Below, in pieces: positions 13,581 to 19,491 of a stretch of 19,491 nucleotides of DNA. The notes under the pieces are model-generated. The model was not told the DNA's origin and made no database searches. It saw nothing but the letters and a program-made list of their open reading frames with translations. Each line of letters starts with the position of its first letter. Position 1 is the stretch's first letter. The position numbers and the translations under genes are program-made. This DNA is from Scatosoma sp045577595. GTDB taxonomy: Bacteria; Bacillota; Clostridia; Christensenellales; Borkfalkiaceae. The DNA is taken from positions 1 through 19,491 of the forward strand of contig JAZNIR010000154.1 of NCBI GenBank assembly GCA_045577595.1, written 5' to 3'.

Positions 13581-16427
13581 ATGACAAAAACAGGCAGGAA
13601 AATTACACTTGGCGTAGTTGCTGCGCTTGCCACGCTTTGTTGCGCGTTTGGTGTAACGACGCTTGGCAATCACGCGAATTTGTATGCCAACGCAGAAGCT
13701 GGCACGATAACCGTCGATGCGCTCGGTAATGCAACTTGGACGTTGACGGACGACGACGGCGTGACAATTACGGCAGACAGCTATCAATGGTCGTATGCCG
13801 TAGGTGGAACAACGTACGGTCCGTACGTAACGGACGACGACGGCGCAAACGTCGGCGAAGCGCTCACACGCGCAGTGAAATACGCGCAAGCAAACGGCGT
13901 GTCCGATGCAATAGACGTAACGTTTTCCGTTGCACCCGTAACGGACGGCGTAGCAGGTACGGCGGCAACGATTACGCACACGATTACGCAATACGTCGAT
14001 TACGGCTACGAAACGCACGATATTACGGAATATACGGCAGATGCGCAAGGCGACGGTTACGAACTTGGGGCTACGTTAGATGCTCAATATACAAAACCTG
14101 CGGATAAACCAGCAAATAATAATGCCGGTAACACATTCCAATCCGTTGCGTATAAAAACAACTTATTAACGCTTGGTTTGTATCGTGTGGGAAGAGCGGC
14201 TAATACGTATATGACGGATTTGGGATTCTTTGGGCAGAGCACCAGTAATGGTTCAAGCGCAAGCAGTTTTAAATATTACATACAAATTAATGCTGCAGAA
14301 AAATCGGGCGTAATCGCAAAATTAACCAAAGGTTCGACGGCTAAATCCTATTCCAATACTACGATACCGTTAGCACTTTCTTCCAATTATACAAAGAAAG
14401 GCGTTGGTACTACTTTTGGCGGGACGGACACTAAGTCGGCGATGTACGGCGTAGAAACGTATATTAAAGTGGGCGTTTTCGACGTGTACAATTTATCGGG
14501 CACGTTCGTCGGCGAACAATTCTATATGGATTTCAGCGTAATGAAGGCTAACGGATTAGCACACGTCGGCACGATTAGCGAATTTTTTGCAACGTCGACG
14601 TATTCGGCATACACGAAATCTTCTACGCTTGACGGTATGAGCGATGTGCAAGTAGATAACAGCGGTTTCTATCTTCGAAACTATTGTATGAAATCTACCT
14701 TGAAAACGGGGCATACGGAAGAAGTTTCTACGGGCGTATATTACGACAACGTGGACGGCACGTTGAATTGGAATAAAGTTGCAAACGCAACTTCGTACGA
14801 ATACGCGGTGGGCAACGGCGCGTATCAAACGGTTTCTAACAACTACGTAAACGTTTACGATGATTTAGTGGCAAATGCGGATATCGGCTACACGACGTTT
14901 AAAGTACGCGCGGTGAAAAACGGCGTAGCAGGCGCGGCGGCAACGTACACCGTCAACACTTCCGCGTTTTATGCAAAACGCTCGGCAATTTCCGACATTT
15001 ACGAATGTGCCACCGAAAAGTTTGCCAATATAAACGACGCGGCGGCAACAGGTGGGATTTCTCGCCAACTTGATGCGCTTAAAGGGGTAAATCAAGTAAA
15101 CTTCTCGTTCGTGTTTGATAACTCGACGACGAATCAAATATTGGCGCAAATGCGTTTGTTTGGAACGGGTGAAGAAAGCAACGCAAAATCGGCTGTGGGA
15201 TACACCGCTACGTTCTCGTCTGCGCAGTATATGGTTTTAGGCTTAAATATGAGCGGTTTTAATGAAACTTCTTGTCCTTACGATATGTGGTGGAGAGCGG
15301 TGCGTATGAGCTTTACGAACGGAACGAGATATTTCGTTACGTTCGGCGTAGACGACGTGTACAGCGATTGGTATGCTGAAACGCCCACGCAAAAAGTGGC
15401 GGAACGTCTTACGCTTCGCGTATCCGAACAAGACGGTTACGGTAGTTTAAAAACGTTGTTTGTGGTATCCTACGACAATACGCAATGTTTTGCGGAAGAC
15501 GATGCGAATACGACGATTGTAGAAAATGCGGCGTACGTCAGCAAGACGAACAACGTCGTTTCGATGAAAAACGTATATTCGGGCGTTTTATTTGAACAAG
15601 GCAGAGTGCAACTTACGTTGGACGGCAAAATCGGCGTAAGCGCGCTTCCTAACGTGGTAGGCGTACATAAATCCAAACTTGGCGACGTTAAAATGGCGCT
15701 CACGTACGGTGAAACGACGGATAAAGTGGCAATCGGCGAATACGTTGTTACCAGCGGAAGCGACGCAGGCTTGTATAAGTTTACAAAATACGTTCCTGCA
15801 AAAGAAATCGACGGCAAGCTTTCCTTGCAACTTTATCTTGGAGACGTAGCGAGTGGCGTATCTTACGAATACTGCGCAAGAACGTACGTCGAAGCGGTGC
15901 AAGGCGCGGAAGCAGGCACGTATGCAGACGATTTGGTGGCGCTTGTAAACGCTTTGGCGGATTATTGCGACGCGGCAGCGGATTATTTTGACGGCGGTGA
16001 AAGCACGTTTGAAAGCGACGCGATTGAAAGCGTAACGAAAAAAGAGTTCACTTTGGCGTCTGCGGTGGAAAACGATAACACAACCGTTCAATCGATTAAC
16101 GCAACGCTTTTCTTGGAAGAGGAAACGGTTATCCGTTTGTACATCACGGCTGACGAAATGCCTTCGGTAACCATTAACGGTAGTGTTGCGGACGTATTCC
16201 AAAAAGAAGGCTCGACGAGCGTTTGGTACGTAGATTATTCGGTGGCAGGTTCGCAACTTTTAACAAACGTCGTATTCTCGATTAACGGCGGGCAAGTTAC
16301 GCTTACGTGCAACGCTACGTTCTACGGCGCTGCTTTGGATTGGGATAATGCAAACGCAGAATTGATTGACGTTATGCAAGCGTTGAAAGTGTATGCGGAT
16401 GCGGCAAACGTTTACTTTAATGAATAA
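13581..16427 (+). CDS. Very large secreted protein, 948 aa, Fn3/Ig-like modules and C-terminal clostridial module
   Basis: TTGGGAG precedes ATG. Residues 1-37 form a signal peptide (MTKTGRK, then hydrophobic ITLGVVAALATLCCAFGV, ending YANA). About 40-140 are an Ig-like or Fn3-like module. Residues 140-390 include a lectin-like beta region. Residues 390-455 have a further Fn3-like unit (NWNKVANATSYEYAVG to TFKVRAVKNGVAG). About 465-670 is another beta-rich region. About 670-810 resembles a module I recall from clostridial secreted proteins (VQLTLDGKIGVSALP, then YKFTKYVPAKEIDGKLSLQL, ending in LADYCDAAADYF). There is no LPxTG or membrane anchor. No catalytic motif was recognised, so it is probably an adhesin or glycan-binding protein. 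The 49-codon gene follows after 15 bp. Confidence 0.85.
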   Translation: MTKTGRKITLGVVAALATLCCAFGVTTLGNHANLYANAEAGTITVDALGNATWTLTDDDGVTITADSYQWSYAVGGTTYGPYVTDDDGANVGEALTRAVKYAQANGVSDAIDVTFSVAPVTDGVAGTAATITHTITQYVDYGYETHDITEYTADAQGDGYELGATLDAQYTKPADKPANNNAGNTFQSVAYKNNLLTLGLYRVGRAANTYMTDLGFFGQSTSNGSSASSFKYYIQINAAEKSGVIAKLTKGSTAKSYSNTTIPLALSSNYTKKGVGTTFGGTDTKSAMYGVETYIKVGVFDVYNLSGTFVGEQFYMDFSVMKANGLAHVGTISEFFATSTYSAYTKSSTLDGMSDVQVDNSGFYLRNYCMKSTLKTGHTEEVSTGVYYDNVDGTLNWNKVANATSYEYAVGNGAYQTVSNNYVNVYDDLVANADIGYTTFKVRAVKNGVAGAAATYTVNTSAFYAKRSAISDIYECATEKFANINDAAATGGISRQLDALKGVNQVNFSFVFDNSTTNQILAQMRLFGTGEESNAKSAVGYTATFSSAQYMVLGLNMSGFNETSCPYDMWWRAVRMSFTNGTRYFVTFGVDDVYSDWYAETPTQKVAERLTLRVSEQDGYGSLKTLFVVSYDNTQCFAEDDANTTIVENAAYVSKTNNVVSMKNVYSGVLFEQGRVQLTLDGKIGVSALPNVVGVHKSKLGDVKMALTYGETTDKVAIGEYVVTSGSDAGLYKFTKYVPAKEIDGKLSLQLYLGDVASGVSYEYCARTYVEAVQGAEAGTYADDLVALVNALADYCDAAADYFDGGESTFESDAIESVTKKEFTLASAVENDNTTVQSINATLFLEEETVIRLYITADEMPSVTINGSVADVFQKEGSTSVWYVDYSVAGSQLLTNVVFSINGGQVTLTCNATFYGAALDWDNANAELIDVMQALKVYADAANVYFNE

Positions 16428-16442
16428 GGAGCGGTGAAAACA

Positions 16443-16592
16443 ATGAAAAAACAATATAAAAGATTGAAAGTTAGAGTTTTTTTAGCGGGCCAAGACGTAT
16501 TGACGTTCAGTCTTGAAGACAACGAATTGCCTTCCGTTCCCGTGTTTTCTTTAGGAAACGTCAATACGGGTGGCGGTACTTTTGTTATATAA
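16443..16592 (+). CDS. 49-aa small protein, second member of the KVRVF family
   Basis: AAGGAG at about 16427-16432 precedes ATG, 15 bp after the stop of the 948-aa gene, so translation is probably linked to it. The product starts MKKQYKRLKVRVFLAGQDVL and continues TFSLEDN, with a more hydrophobic tail ending in GGGTFVI. Twelve of its first 23 residues are identical to those of the gene at 385-525. It has no signal peptide, cysteine or transmembrane helix. In both places a member lies directly beside a giant secreted protein, so a role in that protein's secretion, modification or surface display is possible. It might also be a small-peptide precursor whose conserved head is a leader. No modification enzyme is in the window. 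Confidence 0.78.
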   Translation: MKKQYKRLKVRVFLAGQDVLTFSLEDNELPSVPVFSLGNVNTGGGTFVI

Positions 16593-16611
16593 TTTTTAAA
16601 ACGTAAACGGT

Positions 16612-16659
16612 ATTGGGCGAAACGGTGTAAACGGTTCGTCAAGCTTGTTTCACCCAAAT
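16612..16659 (+). other. Stem-loop after the small-protein gene
   Basis: ATTGGGCGAAAC (16612-16623) pairs, with wobbles, with GTTTCACCCAAAT (16647-16659). No T-tract follows, so termination is uncertain. It parallels the stem-loop at 287-321, also located beyond a large secreted-protein gene. Confidence 0.45.
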
Positions 16660-16678
16660 AACGTATATTAAGACGGTT

Positions 16679-17164
16679 ATGTACAAGTTGGCAGTAGATT
16701 ATTTTAAAGGAAAACAAATAAAGCCTTATACGGGAAAAGGCGGTAAGGTATATGCCTATTATAAGTGTGCAAATCAAAAGAAGAAACATATTTGCGATAA
16801 GAAAACGATAGCGAAAGATAAACTTGAAGATGCTGTTGTAAAAGCGATGGTAGATAGGGTTATGAACGATAAAATAATGAAAAATTATCGTATAGACTTT
16901 ATGAATTGCAAAATCAAGAAAGCTGTATAGTCAAAGCATTGCAAACACATCTTGCGGAAGTGGAGCAAGGGATTAAAAATATGCTGAATGCAATTCAAAG
17001 CGGTATTGTGCTTGACTCAACAAAAAACGGCTTGTGGATTTGGAAGAGAACCAAAAGCTTTATCCATAGCAATTACGCAGGAATGCATAAAAAGGCCTAC
17101 TTTTACGAAAGAGCAGATTCTATTTGTGATACATAAATTTAGAAAATGCGATATAACAACCAAA
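16679..17164 (+). pseudogene. Large serine recombinase remnant (zinc-ribbon and coiled-coil part)
   Basis: The first frame (from 16679) includes KVYAYYKCANQKKKHICDKK, matching the recombinase zinc beta-ribbon, then IAKDKLEDAVVKAMVDRV and a stop at 16930. The second frame continues with QNQESCIVKALQTHLAEVEQ and GIKNMLNAIQSGIVLDSTKN. A third carries KKRLVDLEENQKL near 17025-17060. The last returns to the first frame with IAITQECIKRPTFTKEQILF and FVIHKFRKCDITTK. Together these give the order expected in large serine recombinases C-terminal to the zinc ribbon. At least three frameshifts have broken it. The catalytic resolvase domain and the start of the ribbon are missing, and homology ends at about 17164, where the repeat begins. 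It is dead, but marks a former mobile element. Confidence 0.8.
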
Positions 17165-17184
17165 GGGAGTAAGGAAACGGCTCG

Positions 17185-17406
17185 CGCGAACCCAATGGTT
17201 TCTTCGTCTTTACCGTACGGACACAACAAAAACGCACACCAAAAGGTGTGCGTTTTGTTGGTGAACATTAAGCAATCCAAATCGAGCTTTTTCGCGGGAA
17301 TCTCCGACACCCTTAAAAGGAAACTTTCGGAAAGCGTCGCGGATAAATCCGCTCGCGCGAACCGACGTGTTCGTCGTACTTCCCGTACGGGTATCTCCGA
17401 TACTCC
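17185..17406 (+). repeat. Modular repeat copy 1 beside the DUF262 gene
   Basis: Unit A (about 36 bp, CGCGAACCCAATGGTTTCTT to CCGTACGG) lies at 17185-17220. A hairpin follows at 17229-17256, then unit B (82 bp, TTGGTGA...CGAGCTTTTTCGCGGG...GCGTCG) at 17258-17339 and a second A-like unit at 17356-17390. A short start of another B (GTATCTCCGATAC) runs to about 17406. The stop codon of the minus-strand DUF262 gene follows at 17408. Unit B has the same length as, and about 90% identity to, the B unit at 19301-19382 (8 differences counted by eye). Long AT-poor motifs make it stand out from its surroundings. Confidence 0.85.
17229..17256. terminator. Hairpin inside repeat copy 1, terminator-like
   Basis: AAAACGCACACC (17229-17240) pairs perfectly with GGTGTGCGTTTT (17245-17256) around AAAA. 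The stem ends in TTTT on the plus strand and AAAA on the left flank, so it may terminate in either direction. A matching hairpin is at 19444-19471. Confidence 0.65.
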
Positions 17407-17407
17407 G

Positions 17408-19048
17408 CTAAAATTGTGATTTGATAGTTTCGAATTTGTCTTTAGAATTAACAATTAGACGATTTATAAGAGTTTTGTAAATTGATTTACTTCGAGACAT
17501 TAAAAATTGCTCAAAATCATCAGTTTCAATTCCATATCCATCGAGGTTTATGAAATGAGTGTTTAGGATTTGTCCAAATTTACTATAAGATTTGTTAAAT
17601 TTATCAATGTATTTAGACGGATTATCCTCTTGTATTTGCCCATTAGTTAATGCATCCATAAATACGATATTTAGTACATTGTTAACTTTTTTCGCATACT
17701 CTTTATTTGATAAAATGATAGGTGATTTTTTAGGGAAAAAGTGGTGTAATTGTTTTTCACACGAGTCACTCACAACATCTGACCCTATAATAATTTCTCT
17801 ATCGGGAACAAAAGATTTTGGTTTGTTTGATGCCATTAAACATAATATACCCTTGGAAAATGCTGAATTGCTATAAGATGCACCGTGCTCAATAATATCA
17901 ATACTTGAAAAAGAAAATGGTAAGTATTCGGGTTTTGTGTTATTCAAAATTAAATCCATTTTATCTAAATCAGAATTTAATGCTGAATCTGTAGCAGTTA
18001 CATAACTATTAGTAAGTACCGCACGCCAAAAGTAGTCGCACAAATACATTTGTTGTTCTTCAGTTGTTTTAGCATTCCCTAATTTGTAATAAAAATAAGA
18101 GAATGTAACTAATAACGCTTCATAAGGCAAAATGGCTTTTATTTTTACGCCATAATTGTCACCTTTTAAGTGGTCAACGGCTTTTAAGAAAGCCTTTTCT
18201 ATTTTTGGATAATATTTTGAAATATCAATATTTTGAAGTTCTTTTAAGATGGAGGTCTTGTTGCATTTCCTTATTAGGCAAGCAGAAATAATTTGAAGAA
18301 GTGTTGTATCTTTTATTTCCCCATATGTTTTGAGTTTATTTTTAATCAAATTATCATATTGCGTTGTCAAGTCAAACCCTTCGACTTCATTTGTGGCAGG
18401 AATATAACTTCCAGCCGAAATAATCGAAAATAAATTAAGTTTTTTACCACCCAAATTGATTCTTTCAAATATATCTATTACTTGTTGCAAACCTAAACTT
18501 TCATCATCAATTTTGATTGAAGAAACAGTATAAGAAAATAATGTTTGATAGTGTCTAATTCTTTCGCTTTGGTGAGACCCACCAATACCAGTTGAATCAT
18601 ATAAACTTTTCAATAAGACAAAATCATCAGGATTGCTATTTTTAGGCATCTCTTTATACACTATTTGCTCATCATTTTTTGCGACCAAAGAAATACATAT
18701 CTTTGAACAATCAACAACTGGAGAGGTATCCGTTTTTAGTCCCTTTAGAGCAAAGTAAAGACTTGTTAAACGTTGTTGACCATCAATTACATAGGAAGTG
18801 TATTTCCCTGTGTTTTTAGTAGGGATTACTACGCCACCAAGATTTTTAATGTCTGACAGTTCAGTCTTTGTTTCCCATAAAATGAGAGAGCCAATAGGAA
18901 ATCCTTTTAATAAACTATCAATTAAATCAACAACTTTTCCAATTTGCCATACATAATTTCGTTGAAAACGAGGTATTCTATATTCTCCATTATCAACACC
19001 TTTCAAAAGGTCTCCTAACAAAATACTTTCTGTCTTTGGTACAATCAT
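17408..19048 (-). CDS. DUF262 (GmrSD-like N-terminal) protein with HNH-like C-terminal region
   Basis: Minus strand, ATG at 19048 after AGGAG. The 546-aa protein has the DUF262 signature: YRIPRFQRNYVW at 23-34, FPIGSLILWE at 50-59, DGQQRLTSL at 89-97 and IFERINLGGKKLNLFSI at 193-209. A C-terminal LHHFFPKKSP at 434-443, followed by NNVLNIV (about 456-462), resembles the HNH-type nuclease motif of such proteins (DUF1524-like). GmrSD and related DUF262 proteins act in restriction of modified or foreign DNA, or in BREX-, Ssp- and similar systems. The DGQQR motif is tied to NTP hydrolysis in the family. No modification, sensor or partner gene is next to it, so a solitary defence gene is likely. 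The gene is AT-rich compared with the core genes and lies between repeat copies. Confidence 0.85.
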   Translation of the reverse strand: MIVPKTESILLGDLLKGVDNGEYRIPRFQRNYVWQIGKVVDLIDSLLKGFPIGSLILWETKTELSDIKNLGGVVIPTKNTGKYTSYVIDGQQRLTSLYFALKGLKTDTSPVVDCSKICISLVAKNDEQIVYKEMPKNSNPDDFVLLKSLYDSTGIGGSHQSERIRHYQTLFSYTVSSIKIDDESLGLQQVIDIFERINLGGKKLNLFSIISAGSYIPATNEVEGFDLTTQYDNLIKNKLKTYGEIKDTTLLQIISACLIRKCNKTSILKELQNIDISKYYPKIEKAFLKAVDHLKGDNYGVKIKAILPYEALLVTFSYFYYKLGNAKTTEEQQMYLCDYFWRAVLTNSYVTATDSALNSDLDKMDLILNNTKPEYLPFSFSSIDIIEHGASYSNSAFSKGILCLMASNKPKSFVPDREIIIGSDVVSDSCEKQLHHFFPKKSPIILSNKEYAKKVNNVLNIVFMDALTNGQIQEDNPSKYIDKFNKSYSKFGQILNTHFINLDGYGIETDDFEQFLMSRSKSIYKTLINRLIVNSKDKFETIKSQF

Positions 19049-19075
19049 ATTAAACTCCTAACATCATTTTTACAT

Positions 19076-19104
19076 ATTATACCATAATTTTACAATTTTT
19101 TCAA
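19076..19104 (-). promoter_or_regulatory. Promoter of the DUF262 gene
   Basis: Leftward reading: TTGAAA (19104-19099) and TATAAT (19081-19076) with a 17-bp spacer, followed by a leader of about 20 nt and AGGAG before the ATG at 19048. The rest of 19105-19257 holds no gene. Confidence 0.7.
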
Positions 19105-19257
19105 TTCTTTTTGATATTTGCACCCAAATTAAAATTTTCAAAATTCTTATGCTTTTTATTTCTCTAAAGTTTCTATAAACTTTGGTAAGTGAGTATAATA
19201 CGTGTGCTTGTCTTGATACAAGTCGGCTTGGCTACGCCAAAGAAAATCAAAGATTTT

Positions 19258-19434
19258 CCGAACCCAATGGATTCTTCGTCTTTCCCGTACGCTTTCTTCG
19301 TTGGTGAGCCTTAACCAACCTAAATCGAGCTTTTTCGCGGGAATCTCCGACACCCTTAAAAGGGAACTCTCGGAGAGCGTCGTCGCTATCGCTCCTCGCG
19401 CGAACCCGATGGTTTCTTCGTCTTTCCCGTACGG
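19258..19434 (+). repeat. Modular repeat copy 2 beyond the DUF262 promoter
   Basis: A-like unit at 19258-19292 (CGAACCCAATGGATTCTT), then unit B at 19301-19382 and another A at 19399-19434 (CGCGAACCCGATGGTTTC to GTACGG). The order A-B-A matches copy 1, and both B units are 82 bp. B contains a CCCTTAAAAGGG palindrome and flanking TCTCCGA/TCGGAGA arms, so it can fold. Short variable sequence precedes each A. Together with copy 1 it brackets the DUF262 gene in direct orientation. Confidence 0.85.
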
Positions 19435-19443
19435 ATACAACAA

Positions 19444-19471
19444 AAACGCACACCAATTAAGGTGTGCGTTT
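19444..19471. terminator. Hairpin at the end of repeat copy 2
   Basis: AAACGCACACC (19444-19454) pairs with GGTGTGCGTTT (19461-19471) around AATTAA. It is the same stem as at 17229-17256 with a changed loop, and here follows the second A unit rather than the first. Confidence 0.6.
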
Positions 19472-19491
19472 AAGTCGGAGGCCAAGCGGTC

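Noticed and set aside
17017..17454. 145-aa minus-strand ORF through repeat copy 1
   Set aside because: It is the reverse reading of the modular repeat (VSEIPAKKLDL, PYGKDEETIGFAR), repeated in the ORF at 19156-19485, and also covers the recombinase remnant; the repeat explains it without a gene.
17185..19471. CRISPR array from repeated units
   Set aside because: Units differ in length and order, occur as two clusters, and lack regular spacers or cas genes.
19156..19485. 109-aa minus-strand ORF through repeat copy 2
   Set aside because: Same repeat-derived reading as at 17017-17454, without a ribosome binding site or domain.

Overview
The window looks like chromosomal DNA of an uncultured Clostridia-type Firmicute, probably gut-associated. 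The reasons are strong AGGAGG-like ribosome binding sites, TTGACA/TATAAT promoters with 17-bp spacers, an ECF-type vitamin transporter subunit, very large secreted proteins of clostridial type, and short YxxxKVRVF-type proteins. The standard code is used, with TGA as stop. Most genes are moderate in GC and rich in ACG/GCG/GAC codons. A few inserts (8483-9412, 17408-19048 and parts of the secreted genes) are visibly AT-rich. No tRNA, rRNA or CRISPR array was seen.

Layout. (1) 1-2961: the 3' end of one large secreted protein gene, a 46-codon gene, and a 793-aa secreted paralogue of the first. (2) 3052-8083: a tightly spaced run with a lipoprotein, an alpha/beta-hydrolase esterase, a TIM-barrel sugar isomerase/epimerase, a glycerophosphodiesterase-family protein and a GH28 glycosidase. 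It ends in a 13-codon mini-ORF, a small unknown gene and a strong terminator. Apart from the lipoprotein these proteins lack signal peptides, so the pathway appears to process glycan fragments in the cytoplasm. (3) 8243-9412: a long inverted repeat and an AT-rich HTH/six-TM regulator. (4) 9469-9595: a compact orphan small-RNA gene with its own promoter and terminator, followed by a separately promoted ECF S-component gene that converges on an esterase gene. (5) 11184-12819: purC and an SDR oxidoreductase, with promoter and terminator. (6) 12850-13535: a gene graveyard with remnants of a transaldolase-like gene and a SIS-domain gene on the minus strand, and a frameshifted fragment on the plus strand. 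(7) 13581-16592: a 948-aa secreted protein followed at once by a second member of the small KVRVF protein family. (8) 16679-19491: an accessory island with a wrecked large serine recombinase and a DUF262 (GmrSD-like) defence-type gene on the minus strand. Two copies of a modular repeat flank the DUF262 gene.

Most worth follow-up: the paired small proteins next to giant secreted proteins, the orphan RNA at about 9504-9595 with a possible loop-loop pseudoknot, and the modular repeat bracketing the DUF262 gene. These are leads; none is demonstrated as a new system from sequence alone.
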